Notes under the pieces: model-generated
Seen by the model: the letters and a program-made list of their open reading frames with translations, nothing else
What the model was told of the DNA's origin: nothing
The model's database searches: none
Translations under genes and position numbers: made by a program
In this document: positions 1 to 9,063 of the stretch, in pieces
Layout of the letters: each line of letters begins with the position of its first letter
How positions within the stretch are numbered: position 1 is the first letter of the stretch
Source of the DNA: Mesorhizobium sp.
GTDB taxonomy: Bacteria; Pseudomonadota; Alphaproteobacteria; Rhizobiales; Rhizobiaceae
DNA length: 64,000 nt
Direction of reading: 5' to 3'
Assembly: GCA_004020875.1 (NCBI GenBank)
Contig: SAPZ01000009.1
Span: 186,001 to 250,000, forward strand

Positions 1-88
1 CGAAGTCAGACGCTTCGACGTCGACGATGAGGGTGCCGCCTGGCAGTGGCTTGGCGCAAGGCCCGCGGACCAGGCCAGTCCCTCCTGA
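1..88 (+). CDS. C-terminal end of a probable SpoIIAA-like (STAS/SEC14-type) protein, cut by the window edge
   Basis: An open frame enters at the left edge and stops with TGA at 86-88. The last 28 residues contain EVRRFDVDDEGAAWQWL, which resembles the final beta strand and helix of SpoIIAA-like proteins (a GEVRVF strand followed by a helix ending in a WL pair). It is convergent with the helicase gene that ends 12 bases further on. The family assignment rests on this short motif only, and the function of these proteins in rhizobia is not settled. It could also be an unrelated hypothetical protein. Confidence 0.45.
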   Translation, partial: EVRRFDVDDEGAAWQWLGARPADQASPS

Positions 89-100
89 ATCCCAACGCCC

Positions 101-1228
101 CTAGCGCACCACCGTCAACCGTTCGGCGGCGCGGGTGATTGCCGTATAGAGCCAGCGCTGCCGGGTCTCCTTGAACGCCCAGCTCTCGTCGAACAGCACG
201 ACGTCGTTCCACTGCGAGCCCTGCGCCTTGTGCACAGTCAAGGCGTAGCCATAGTCGAAATCGTCGAAGCGCTTCTTCTGCTGCCAGGGAATTTCGGCAT
301 CCGGATCCTCGAACGCCGCCTTGAGCAGCTTGATCTTGGCGACGCCACGATCGGGATCGTCCTCTTCCGGCGAGACCAGAAGGTTGATGCCGGGCTTCAC
401 CGTCTCGCGCGACGAGGTCATCACCTTCCATAGCGAGCCGTTGAGCAGCCCCTTGGCCGGGTCGTTGCGGAGGCAGACCAGCTTGTCGCCGGCCTGCGGA
501 AAGTCGGCGTTGAACCCTTTCAACTCGCGCAGCCTTTGATTGTAGCGCCGACGCGTGCGGTTGGTGCCGACCAGCACCTGGTCGGCCTTGAGCACCAGTT
601 CCTGGTTGACTGCTTCCCTGCCGATCACCTTCGCCGTGCCATAATCGCCATGCATGAATTCCCGGCCCTCGCGGACGTCAAGCGCCAGCCGGATGATGGG
701 ATTGTCGCGCGCCTGGCGGTGAATTTCCGTGAGCAACACATCGGGCTCGTGCTCGGTGAAGAAGCCGCCGCCCGAGATCGGCGGCAGCTGTGCCGGATCG
801 CCAAGCACCAGGATCGGCGTGCCGAAGCTCTGCAGGTCGCGGCCGAGCTGCTCGTCGACCATCGAGCATTCGTCGATGACGACGAGCTTGGCGCGCGAAA
901 TCGGGCTTTGCCGGTTGAGCGAAAAGGTCGGCGACATCGAGGCCTTGCCGGTCACTTCGTCCTCGACGGATTCCTCGCCCTTGGGTCTATAGATCAGCGA
1001 ATGGATGGTGCGGGCATTGGTCGCCCCTTTGGAGCGCAGCACCTGCGCCGCCTTGCCGGTGAAGGCGGCGAACTGCACCTGGCCGTCGACATGCTCGGCA
1101 AAATAGCGTGCCAGCGTCGTCTTGCCGGTGCCGGCATAGCCGAACAGCCGAAAGACCTGCGGCCGGCTCTCCTTGAGCCAGCGCCCGACCGCTTTCAAAG
1201 CCTCATCCTGCTGGGGAGAAAATTCCAT
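101..1228 (-). CDS. RecD-like ATP-dependent DNA helicase (single-chain AAA/UvrD-fold)
   Basis: This 375-residue protein looks like a compact superfamily 1 helicase of the RecD/Pif1 type. Visible motifs are Walker A GYAGTGKT at residues 30-37, the Walker B acidic pair at 119-120 in VIDECSM, motif III GDPAQLPP at 143-150, and near the C-terminus the VHKAQGSQ and YTAITRA motifs typical of RecD helicases. It is far shorter than E. coli RecD and has no RecB or RecC partner nearby, so it is likely a stand-alone helicase in repair or recombination. I chose the ATG at 1228 because the longer frame needs a TTG; no clear ribosome binding site is visible. Its exact substrate is unknown. Confidence 0.85.
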   Translation of the reverse strand: MEFSPQQDEALKAVGRWLKESRPQVFRLFGYAGTGKTTLARYFAEHVDGQVQFAAFTGKAAQVLRSKGATNARTIHSLIYRPKGEESVEDEVTGKASMSPTFSLNRQSPISRAKLVVIDECSMVDEQLGRDLQSFGTPILVLGDPAQLPPISGGGFFTEHEPDVLLTEIHRQARDNPIIRLALDVREGREFMHGDYGTAKVIGREAVNQELVLKADQVLVGTNRTRRRYNQRLRELKGFNADFPQAGDKLVCLRNDPAKGLLNGSLWKVMTSSRETVKPGINLLVSPEEDDPDRGVAKIKLLKAAFEDPDAEIPWQQKKRFDDFDYGYALTVHKAQGSQWNDVVLFDESWAFKETRQRWLYTAITRAAERLTVVR

Positions 1229-1362
1229 CAGTGCGACAGACCGGATTCGCAAGCGAAAGACAAGATTGGCCGCCCTCAGCCAAGGTCATCGGCCGTGCGA
1301 AGGTACCTATGACAGCTCAGGCTATCAGGAGCAGACAAGAACGTAAAGTGAACAGAGGCGAT

Positions 1363-1713
1363 CTATCCACCTGCGCCTGGATCATTCTCCAGCAGGATCG
1401 GCTTACCGTGTGGCGTTGCATGCGCGGCGCGCTCCCAGGCGGCGGCGAGTTCATCGACCTCCCCCTTGCCTGCGACCCCCTTCCGGGACAAAAGCTTCTC
1501 CAGCGCCGCCAGCCAATGCTCGTAGTAATCGTGGCCATCACTCGCCGCGCCCGGCTGTTTCACCTCGGCCGACAAAGCCTCCGCCCATTCGCTCCACGAA
1601 AACAAGCCTTTGCCGTGCAGCGCAACTATCAGGGCGAAGGCTTCAGCCTGCCACGGCTCGGCGAACACAGGCTCGTCGAAACCAGCGGGCAAAGCACCTT
1701 CATGCCGGCTCAA
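1363..1713 (-). CDS. Nitrile hydratase accessory protein (metal-loading activator)
   Basis: The 116-residue product resembles the small activators encoded after nitrile hydratase subunits, which help insert the metal into the alpha subunit. It carries the conserved stretches FAEPWQAEAFAL and FSWSEWAEAL and shares its fold with the N-terminal part of beta subunits. I place the start at the TTG at 1713 because GGGAG lies seven bases upstream and because homologues begin M-S-R; an ATG at 1731 is the alternative. The gene overlaps the end of the beta-subunit gene and is the last gene of the operon alpha, beta, activator. It is intact even though the beta gene before it is frameshifted. Confidence 0.85.
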   Translation of the reverse strand: MSRHEGALPAGFDEPVFAEPWQAEAFALIVALHGKGLFSWSEWAEALSAEVKQPGAASDGHDYYEHWLAALEKLLSRKGVAGKGEVDELAAAWERAAHATPHGKPILLENDPGAGG

Positions 1714-2360
1714 GATAGCTCTCCCAGGCATCGATCGAGATGCTGAGCGTGGGATCGGCCCCCTCGCCCCAGATCCCAGGCCCGTCGAACACCACGGTAT
1801 AGACCCATTGCGGGTTCTCGCCCCTGCCATGCGCGTTGCTGTCTGGAAAGACGAAGCCGCCGCGAACGGCCTCGATCCTCCCGTTTTTGCCGCGCGCATA
1901 ACGTGGCAGGCGCGTATGTCCGGTCGGGTTGGAAATTCTTCGTGCGCACCCGGTCGCCCGCCCGAAAACGGGCCGGCGTGGCAACCGGCCGGTCGCATGG
2001 ACCGCCCTTGGCGAGCACCGCCGGCACATCCGAAGCCTTCAGCACCCTTTTCGGCGTAGCGGCCGCATCGACCGCCTTGCCGGCGGCAAGGTCGCGCTCC
2101 GTGACGAAGCCGTGGCGTTTCAGGAGCGTTTCCAGCGCCTTGATCCAGATCTGGTAGTAGCTCGATGCATAATAATCGGCGGGATGCAGCGATTCCCGCG
2201 CGTGCCGGCTTTCATCGATGCTCCAGGCCCCCATGCCGCCGGCGGTAAGCGTCACGCCCAGCGCCCGCCGCTCCCAGGCGGCGTGGAAATAAGGCTCGTC
2301 CTTCTCGGGCGCGACCGGCCCGAATCCCATCTGCCCGCCGAGATCCTGCGGCCCGTTCAT
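1700..2360 (-). pseudogene. nthB: Nitrile hydratase beta subunit, interrupted by a one-base frameshift
   Basis: The first 140 or so codons read well as a beta subunit, from MNGPQDLGG to GDRVRTKNF. They then run out of frame, while the expected continuation NPTGHTRLPRYARGKNGR up to WESYLEP lies in another frame. One extra base in the double G at 1931-1932 (TTCC on the coding strand) explains it; removing it gives a normal protein of about 219 residues. The start ATG at 2360 overlaps the alpha-subunit stop as ATGA. The rest of the gene shows no other damage, so the lesion is either very recent or a sequencing error. As given, no functional beta subunit could be made without frameshifting. Confidence 0.85.
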
Positions 2361-2974
2361 GCCGCTTCCCCTTCCGGCTCTTTGGCAAGCGCCGTGCCAA
2401 TCATCGCGTCGCGACTGACCAACCCCGCAAGCTGTTCCTCGCTCCAGCCCTCGGTGCCGCGGGGCCGCATCGGCACCACCAGATAACGAAGCTCGGCGGT
2501 CGAATCCCAGACGCGGATTTTCTTTTCCGCCGGCAAGGTCAGCCCGAATTCTTCGAGGACGCCGCGCGGATCGATCACCGCCCGCGAGCGGTAGGGCGGC
2601 GCCTTGTACCAGACAGGCGGCAGGCCGAGCACCGACCACGGATAGCAGGAGCAGAGCGTGCAGACGACGAGGTTGTGCGTCTCCTCGGTGTTGAATACGG
2701 CCTGCATGTGCTCGCCCTGGCGGCCGGTATAGGAGAGCGATTCGATCGCAGCCGTCGCGTCGCGCTTCAGCCATTGGGCATAAGCCGGATCGTTCCAGGC
2801 CTTCGCCACCACCCGCGCGCCGTTGCGCGGGCCGATCTTCGTCTCATAGGTATCGACGATGACATCGATGGCCGCAGGATCGATCAGGCCTTTCTGGGTC
2901 AGGATCGTCTCCAGCGCGCGCACGCGCGCCGCGAACGGATCGAGCTCGTTGTCGTGGTCATGATCGTGGGTCAT
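2357..2974 (-). CDS. nthA: Nitrile hydratase alpha subunit, cobalt type
   Basis: Nitrile hydratase converts nitriles to amides and is an alpha-beta enzyme with the metal in the alpha subunit. The 205-residue product carries the metal-binding motif [10 protein letters not shown], with Cys105, Cys108 and Cys110. Threonine in CTLC is typical of cobalt enzymes, whereas iron enzymes have serine. The N-terminus is rich in His and Asp ([10 protein letters not shown]), which is common in this family. It is the first gene of a three-gene operon (alpha, beta, activator) with overlapping ends. Physiological partners in rhizobia may include indole-3-acetonitrile or aldoxime-derived nitriles, but nothing here fixes the substrate. 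No amidase gene lies in the window. Confidence 0.95.
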   Translation of the reverse strand: MTHDHDHDNELDPFAARVRALETILTQKGLIDPAAIDVIVDTYETKIGPRNGARVVAKAWNDPAYAQWLKRDATAAIESLSYTGRQGEHMQAVFNTEETHNLVVCTLCSCYPWSVLGLPPVWYKAPPYRSRAVIDPRGVLEEFGLTLPAEKKIRVWDSTAELRYLVVPMRPRGTEGWSEEQLAGLVSRDAMIGTALAKEPEGEAA

Positions 2975-3035
2975 GCCCGAGACTAGGATCGGCTGCCCTT
3001 GGCCGCAAGCGCGACGCCTTGGGCCAGCAGCGGGT

Positions 3036-6000
3036 CTACTCGGCCGCCACCTTCTTCGGCTCTGCCTCGCCGTCGAACAGCGAGCCCTGCTCGCCGCCTT
3101 CCAGAACATGCAGCGCCGGCTGGCTCTTCTTCGACGAGAAGCTGAGCAGCCAGCCCGAGAAGTTCTCGAAATAGACATAGATCACCGGCGTAACAAACAG
3201 CGTCAGCGCCTGCGAAGCGAGTAGGCCGCCTACCACGGCAACGCCGAGCGGCTGGCGAAGTTCGGCGCTGGCTCCCGTGCCGAGCGCGATCGGGAAGGTG
3301 CCCATCAGTGCCGCCAGCGTCGTCATCATGATCGGCCGGAAACGCATCAGGCAGGCCTTGTGAATGGAATCCTTCGCCGACATGCCCTGTCGCCTGAGCT
3401 CGAGCGCGACGTCGACCATCATGATGCCGTTCTTCTTGACGATGCCGATCAGCATCAGGATGCCGATCACCGCGATCACCGAGAGATCCATGCTGGCGAA
3501 GTGCAGCGCCACCACCGCGCCGAGCACCGCAGACGGCAGGCCGGTAAGGATGGTGAGCGGGTGGATGAAGCTCTCATAGAGCATGCCGAGCACGATATAG
3601 ATCGTCAGGATCGCGCCGCCGATCAGCAGGCCCTGGTTGGCCAGCGAATCCTGGAAGGTCTTGGCGGTGCCCGCGAAGCTCGTCGAGATCGCCGTCGGCA
3701 TGCCGATCTGTTCCTTGAGCTGGTCGATGCGGGTCACCGTATCACCGAGCGATACGCCCTGCGGCAGATTGTAGGAGATCGTCACCGCCGGAAGCTGGCC
3801 AAGCTGGTTGACCGTGAGCGCGCCCGCCGTGCGGTCGACATGGGCAAATGCGCCGAGCGGCACCAGGCTGCCGCCAGCTGTCCTTACCTGGATGGCCAGC
3901 ATCCGCTCCGGCGACCAGTTGATCTTGGGATCGAGTTCGGTGACGACCGCATAGCTGTCCGCCGAACCGAAGATCGTCGAAACCTGATCCGTACCGAACC
4001 CCCCATAGAGAGCCGTGCGCAGCGTGCTGGTATCGATGCCGAGCTGGGCGGCCTTGTCACGGTCGATCACCAGCGACGCCTGCAGGGCGTTGTTCTGCAG
4101 ATCGCTTGTGACGTCGGTGAAGTGTGTGTGGTCGGCGACCATTGCGTCATTGAGCTTCTGCGCCCAGATGTCGGTCTGACCGGTATCGAGCCCCTGTACC
4201 ACCAGCTGGTAGGCACTGGCGGACTGCCGCGAGCCCAGCCTGAGATTCTGGACCGGCTGCATGTAGGTTTCGATGCCAGCCACGTTTGAAAGTTGCTTCC
4301 TCAGATCGGACTGCACCTTCTCGATATCCGGCCGTTGGCTCTTGTCCTTCAGCTGTACGTAGAGCCGGCCTTGATTGAGCGCGCTTTGGCCGCCGCCCAC
4401 CGACCAGGCGACATGCGTCACATAGGGAGAATGCGTGAAAACGTCGGCAACCTGTTGTTGCAGCTTGACCATGGCGTCGAAAGAAATGTCCTGGCGCGCA
4501 AGCGTGGAAACCGAGATCTGGCTGATATCCTCCTGTGGGAAAAAGCCTTTCGGCGAAACCACAATCAGCCAGACCGACGCGGCCGCCGTGCCGGCGAAGA
4601 CGAGGAACACAAGGAAGGTATGCCGCAAGCAGAAGCTCAGCAGCCACTCATAGCTGCGGGTGACAATGTCATGCCTGCGGCCATCGCCATGAGCCTCGCG
4701 ATCCGCTTTGCTGACCGACAGCAGCCGTGAGCAGAGCATCGGCGTCAGCGTCAGCGAAACGAACATTGAGGCCAGGATCGCTACGGTCACCACTACGGCG
4801 AATTCATTGAAGATGCGGCCGATCACTCCGCCCATCAAAAGCACCGGGATGAACACCGCCACCAGCGAGATCGAAATTGAGATGATGGTGAAGCCGATCT
4901 CACGCGCGCCCTTCAGCGAAGCGTCGAAGGCCGACAATCCATCCTCTTCCATGTGGCGGAAGATATTTTCGAGCATGACGATGGCGTCGTCGACAACAAG
5001 GCCGACGGCGAGCGTAAGTCCCATCAGCGAGATATTGTCGATGGAAAAGCCGAACAGGAACATCGCGCCAAGCGTGGCGATCAGAGAGATCGGCACCGCC
5101 ACCGCCGGAATGATGGTCGCCGTCACGCGGCGCAGGAACACGAAGATCACCATCACAACCAGGGCGATGGTCAACAGCAGCGTGAACTGGACGTCATCGA
5201 CGGCCTGACGGATCGAGATGGACCGGTCGTTGAGCAGCTTGATCTCGGCGGCGGCCGGCATCTGGTCCTGGAAGGATGGCAGCATCGCCTTGACCTTGTC
5301 GACGACGTCGACAGTGTTGGCGTCGGGCTGGCGCTGAACCGCCATGATGATGGCGCGCGTGCCGTCATACCAGCTTGCTGTCGTCGTGGTCTCCACCGAA
5401 TCGACAACGCGGGTGACCTCGCCTAACCGCACCGGGTGCCCATTCTTGGTGGCGATGATGAGATTGGAGAAGCCCGCCGCGTTGGCCAGCTGCGTATTGG
5501 CGGTTATGGTCAGTTGCTGCTTGTTGTTCTGCAGCACGCCGAGCGGCGTATTGCTGTTGGCCGAGGCGATCGCCGTCTGCAGCTGATCGATCGAGATGCC
5601 CCGCGCGGCAAGCGCGGTCGGATCGATCTGGATGCGCACGGCATATTTCTGCTGGCCGAAGATCGAGACCTGCGCAACGCCGTCGATGGTCGAGAGCGAA
5701 GGCGAGATCACGTTTTCCGCGAAGGCGTCGAGATCCGTCAGCGGCACGGTGTCGCTCACCAGCGACATCAACAGGATCGGCGCGTCGGCGGGATTGACCT
5801 TGCGATAGCTAGGCGGCGAGGTCATTTCCGGCGGCAGCGATTTTTGCGTGCGTGCGATCGCCGCCTGCACGTCGGCGGCGGCGGCATCGATGTCGCGGTT
5901 CAGCACGAACTGGATGGCGATCGAGGTCTGACCGAGCGAATTGGTGGTCGAAATCGAATCAATGCCGGCGATCGTCGCGAATTGCTTGATCAGCGGCGTT

Positions 6001-6188
6001 GCCACCGACGTCGCCATCGTCTCCGGCGAGGCACCCGGCAGGCTGGCCGAAACATTGACCACCGGAAATTCGGCGCTCGGCAGCGCCGCCACCGGCAGGA
6101 ACTTGTAGGCAAAAATGCCGCCCAGAATGAGGGCGAACGACATCAGCAGCGTGGCGACCGGTCTGCGAATGCAGAATTCGGAGATCAT
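3036..6188 (-). CDS. RND multidrug efflux transporter, inner-membrane subunit (HAE1 family)
   Basis: At 1050 residues this has the full length of AcrB/MdtB-type proton-driven pumps. It starts with the usual cytoplasmic stub and first membrane helix ([16 protein letters not shown]), followed by a large periplasmic loop, a block of helices, a second loop and a second block. The proton-relay pair Asp400-Asp401 is visible in [13 protein letters not shown], matching Asp407-Asp408 of AcrB. The loop pattern and the SLPGAS and [11 protein letters not shown] motifs resemble the MdtB/MuxB branch. Its ATG overlaps the stop of the adaptor gene (ATGA), so both are one operon. No outer-membrane channel gene is present, so a TolC-like protein must come from elsewhere. 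Confidence 0.95.
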   Translation of the reverse strand: MISEFCIRRPVATLLMSFALILGGIFAYKFLPVAALPSAEFPVVNVSASLPGASPETMATSVATPLIKQFATIAGIDSISTTNSLGQTSIAIQFVLNRDIDAAAADVQAAIARTQKSLPPEMTSPPSYRKVNPADAPILLMSLVSDTVPLTDLDAFAENVISPSLSTIDGVAQVSIFGQQKYAVRIQIDPTALAARGISIDQLQTAIASANSNTPLGVLQNNKQQLTITANTQLANAAGFSNLIIATKNGHPVRLGEVTRVVDSVETTTTASWYDGTRAIIMAVQRQPDANTVDVVDKVKAMLPSFQDQMPAAAEIKLLNDRSISIRQAVDDVQFTLLLTIALVVMVIFVFLRRVTATIIPAVAVPISLIATLGAMFLFGFSIDNISLMGLTLAVGLVVDDAIVMLENIFRHMEEDGLSAFDASLKGAREIGFTIISISISLVAVFIPVLLMGGVIGRIFNEFAVVVTVAILASMFVSLTLTPMLCSRLLSVSKADREAHGDGRRHDIVTRSYEWLLSFCLRHTFLVFLVFAGTAAASVWLIVVSPKGFFPQEDISQISVSTLARQDISFDAMVKLQQQVADVFTHSPYVTHVAWSVGGGQSALNQGRLYVQLKDKSQRPDIEKVQSDLRKQLSNVAGIETYMQPVQNLRLGSRQSASAYQLVVQGLDTGQTDIWAQKLNDAMVADHTHFTDVTSDLQNNALQASLVIDRDKAAQLGIDTSTLRTALYGGFGTDQVSTIFGSADSYAVVTELDPKINWSPERMLAIQVRTAGGSLVPLGAFAHVDRTAGALTVNQLGQLPAVTISYNLPQGVSLGDTVTRIDQLKEQIGMPTAISTSFAGTAKTFQDSLANQGLLIGGAILTIYIVLGMLYESFIHPLTILTGLPSAVLGAVVALHFASMDLSVIAVIGILMLIGIVKKNGIMMVDVALELRRQGMSAKDSIHKACLMRFRPIMMTTLAALMGTFPIALGTGASAELRQPLGVAVVGGLLASQALTLFVTPVIYVYFENFSGWLLSFSSKKSQPALHVLEGGEQGSLFDGEAEPKKVAAE

Positions 6189-7480
6189 TGGGCAGCTCCG
6201 CTAGCCTTGTCTGCCTCCGCGACCTTAGGCGACGCCTGCTCGCCGGATCCGGCCGCTTTGCCTTCATGCACCGACGCGCCGTTCTTCAATCGGGTCTGAC
6301 CTTCGACGACGACCTTCTCGCCGCTCTTCAGACCCTCGCTGATGGCGCTGTTTTCGCCCTGCGTGAGCGCCACCTGCACCGGGCGCATCTCCACGGTATT
6401 GTCGGGCTTGACGACATAGACGAAGGGACCCTTCTGGCTGGGCTGCACCGCGACCGTCGGAACCGAGGTCATATGCGGCATCGTGCCTGCTTCGAGCACC
6501 ACATTCACATATTGCCCCGGCCACAGCGACAGATCCGGGTTCGGTATGCTCGCTCGCGTGGCGATGGTGCCCGACGCTGTATCGACGCTGGAATCGACGA
6601 AATCGAGCGCACCCTTGCCGATCGGCGCGGCATCGCCGTTTTTGGTCAGCGTCACGCCGCCTTGCTGCGGGTCGGCGAGCGCCTTGTGCAGCAGGGCAAG
6701 GTTGCTCTCCGGCAACGTGAAATTCACCTGCAACGGGTCCATCTGCGTGATGGTGACCAGCGGCGTCGAACTGCTCGAGTTGCCATTGCTGGTGGTTACG
6801 AGATCGCCGACCGAAACGTTGACGGCGCCCAGCCGGCCCGAGATCGGTGCCGAAATGGTCGCGTAGCTCAACTGCACGGTGTCGGCGTCGATCATCGCCT
6901 TGTCGGCATCGATGGTCGCGGCAGCGGCTCTCTGCGCCGCCAGCGCCTGGTCGTAGGTCTGCTGCGTGCCGGCTTGCTTGGCGACAAGATCCTTGGCGCG
7001 CTGCAGATCGGCCTGGGCGCTCACCAGCATCGCCTGGTCCTTGGCGAGAGTCGCCTGGTCTTTGGCCAGTTGCGCCCTCAGCGCGCGATCATCGAGCGAA
7101 AACAGGACATCGCCTGCCTTCACCATCTGTCCATCCTTGACCGCGATGGACACGATCTGGCTGGAAACCCTGGCATTGATGTTCACAACCGACGGAGAGG
7201 AGACGAAGCCGATCGCATAGCGGCGGATCGGGAAATCGGCGGTAGTGGCGGCGGCGGAGACAATAGAGGCGGAACGCGGGCCGCCGCCTTTTGCATTGTC
7301 GGTCGCCTTCGTAGTGTCCGAACCCTTGGGCGTCTTGTCCGCGCTCGCCGCCTTGTCAGCGCCTGTCTGCTGACTTGAAACGAGGTGTTCGATCTTATCT
7401 AAGGTCGTTGGCGAATAGTAGAGACCGGCGCCCACTAGGCAGGCGACCGCGACAACTGCAAAGGCGATTTTTCCGCGCAT
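6185..7480 (-). CDS. RND efflux periplasmic adaptor (membrane fusion protein)
   Basis: This 431-residue protein has an N-terminal membrane anchor or signal (MRGKIAFAVVAVACLVGAG), a lipoyl-like half-motif, a long alpha-helical hairpin rich in Ala, Lys and Gln (about residues 130-190), a second lipoyl half (ISAPISGRLGAVNVSVGDLV) and beta-barrel domains, as in AcrA/MdtA. It links the inner-membrane pump to an outer-membrane channel. I chose the ATG at 7480, which has GAGGA about nine bases upstream, over a GTG eight codons earlier. The tail is unusually rich in Ala, Lys and Glu. It is the first gene of the two-gene pump operon. Confidence 0.92.
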   Translation of the reverse strand: MRGKIAFAVVAVACLVGAGLYYSPTTLDKIEHLVSSQQTGADKAASADKTPKGSDTTKATDNAKGGGPRSASIVSAAATTADFPIRRYAIGFVSSPSVVNINARVSSQIVSIAVKDGQMVKAGDVLFSLDDRALRAQLAKDQATLAKDQAMLVSAQADLQRAKDLVAKQAGTQQTYDQALAAQRAAAATIDADKAMIDADTVQLSYATISAPISGRLGAVNVSVGDLVTTSNGNSSSSTPLVTITQMDPLQVNFTLPESNLALLHKALADPQQGGVTLTKNGDAAPIGKGALDFVDSSVDTASGTIATRASIPNPDLSLWPGQYVNVVLEAGTMPHMTSVPTVAVQPSQKGPFVYVVKPDNTVEMRPVQVALTQGENSAISEGLKSGEKVVVEGQTRLKNGASVHEGKAAGSGEQASPKVAEADKASGAAQ

Positions 7481-7621
7481 CGACAATAGTCCTCTATCCG
7501 ACACGCCGATCCCGGTGGTCCATTCTAACGCTATTCACGGCGTCGTGCCGCGATTTTCGTGGAGTAGATAGGACAAGGACTTGGCGGAAAAGGGCCAAAA
7601 CGCGGCATTACGAAGATTTAA

Positions 7622-7634
7622 TGTGCACTGCACA
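7622..7634. promoter_or_regulatory. Palindrome upstream of the RND pump operon, candidate operator
   Basis: TGTGCA-C-TGCACA is a perfect 13-base inverted repeat in the 213-base gap between the pump operon start and the LysE gene end. It lies about 145 bases before the adaptor start. No regulator gene is adjacent, so the binding protein, if any, is unknown. The rest of the gap shows nothing I recognise. Confidence 0.25.
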
Positions 7635-7693
7635 ATACCTGGGCAGCCGGCTAACGTACCGCAGCCGGACGGCTCACCGGTCCGAAAATCAGC

Positions 7694-8290
7694 TCAGCGG
7701 AGCATCGGCCACAGCGTCGCCGCCAGCAACACACCCATGGCGATGTTGAACCATTTCAGCCGCACCGGATCCGACAGGAAGCCGCGCAGTGCCGTGCCGA
7801 ATCCGGCCCAGACGGAGACGCTTGGCAGATTGACGATGGTGAACGCGACCGCGATCAGCGCCACCGAGACGAACGGGTGGTCGGCATTGGTGTAGACGGC
7901 CATGGCGGTGATCGCCATCACCCAGGCCTTGGGATTGACCCACTGGAATGCAGCGGCGTCAATGAAGCGCATTGGCCGCCCCTCCGCCCCTTTTCCGTCG
8001 CTGATCGAGCGCGACATGGCGATCTTCCAGGCGAGGTAGAGCAGATAGGCCGCGCCTGCGATTTTCAGCGCCGCATGCAGCACAGGCAACGCCGTCAGCA
8101 CCGCGCCGAGCCCCAGGCCGACCGCTAGCAGCAGGATCAGAAAGCCGATGCTGATGCCCAGCATGTGCGGAACCGTCCTGGCGATACCGAAATTGACGCC
8201 GGAAGCGAGCAGCATCAGGTTGTTCGGCCCCGGCGTGATCGACGTCACGAAGGCGTAGATCAGCAGGGCAAGGAATGCGTCGAGCGACAT
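7694..8290 (-). CDS. LysE/RhtB family amino-acid exporter
   Basis: The 198-residue protein is almost all membrane helices and shows the LysE family signature near the N-terminus (SITPGPNNLMLLASG). Its length and five to six predicted helices match the family, which exports amino acids or related metabolites. The loop around residues 120-135 with FQWVNPKAWVMA is also typical. It stands alone between the RND pump operon and ilvN. A link to branched-chain amino acids through its neighbour ilvN is possible but not shown, because the 122-base gap contains a hairpin that could end ilv transcription. Confidence 0.9.
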   Translation of the reverse strand: MSLDAFLALLIYAFVTSITPGPNNLMLLASGVNFGIARTVPHMLGISIGFLILLLAVGLGLGAVLTALPVLHAALKIAGAAYLLYLAWKIAMSRSISDGKGAEGRPMRFIDAAAFQWVNPKAWVMAITAMAVYTNADHPFVSVALIAVAFTIVNLPSVSVWAGFGTALRGFLSDPVRLKWFNIAMGVLLAATLWPMLR

Positions 8291-8392
8291 GTTATCCTCC
8301 CAGATACGTCAGCCTTGTTGTCCTTTTTTGGCGGATGCGCAAAAGCCAGCGGCGGGGGACTTGCCGGACCAGAGACAAGGCAGACTGAGTGC

Positions 8393-8407
8393 GCGAGCGA
8401 TGCTCGC
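8393..8407 (-). terminator. Hairpin after ilvN, possible terminator
   Basis: GCGAGC, a GAT loop and GCTCGC form a perfect six-base-pair hairpin just downstream of the ilvN stop. No T run follows on the minus strand, so it may slow or protect the end of the message rather than terminate it. Confidence 0.35.
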
Positions 8408-8412
8408 CTCTC

Positions 8413-8985
8413 TCACATGCCCTGAGGACCGCGGTTCATCGCCGCGACGCCGGTGCGGCAGATCTCGACCAGCCCAAGCGGCTTCATGATGGCGATGAAC
8501 TGGTCGAGCTTGGATCCCTTGCCGGTGATTTCGAAGATGAAATGTTCGGTGTTGGCGTCGATGACCGAGGCGCGGAAGGCATCCGCAAGCCGAAGCGCCT
8601 CGACGCGGGCGTCGCCGGTGCCGGCGACCTTGACCAGCGCGAGCTCGCGTTCCAGCGGCCGCTCCTGTCCTAGTTCATGCGAGCGCACGGTCAGGTCCAC
8701 CACCCGGTGCACCGGCACGATGCGCTCGAGCTGATGCTTGATCTGCTCCATCACGTGCGGTGTGCCGCGCGTCACGATTGTGATGCGCGACAGATGCTTC
8801 TCGTGCTCGGTCTCGGAAACGGTCAGGCTTTCGATGTTGTAGCCACGGCCCGAGAACAGGCCGATGACGCGGGCGAGCACGCCCGGTTCGTTGTCGACCA
8901 GCACGGAAAGCGTATGTGTTTCCGGCTTCTCGGTTTCCTTGGCGATGAAATAAGCCGAACCGGTCGGCTGGAGCTGTGCGTTCAT
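8413..8985 (-). CDS. ilvN: Acetolactate synthase small (regulatory) subunit
   Basis: This 190-residue protein is the regulatory partner of acetolactate synthase, which makes the first committed intermediate of valine, leucine and isoleucine. An N-terminal ACT domain is clear (HTLSVLVDNEPGVLARVIGL at about 24-43, then FSGRGYNIESL), and the C-terminal IlvN domain follows (ANTEHFIFEITG). The ACT domain binds valine for feedback inhibition in this family. It lies 78 bases after the large-subunit gene, which is consistent with one operon. It is also called ilvH by some annotators. Confidence 0.95.
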   Translation of the reverse strand: MNAQLQPTGSAYFIAKETEKPETHTLSVLVDNEPGVLARVIGLFSGRGYNIESLTVSETEHEKHLSRITIVTRGTPHVMEQIKHQLERIVPVHRVVDLTVRSHELGQERPLERELALVKVAGTGDARVEALRLADAFRASVIDANTEHFIFEITGKGSKLDQFIAIMKPLGLVEICRTGVAAMNRGPQGM

Positions 8986-9063
8986 GACGTGAATCTCTAT
9001 ATTTTTGAGCTAGTTCTCTGTTTGCGCACGGCTTTCTCGCGACAGCCCCGCCTTTGTGGCTAA

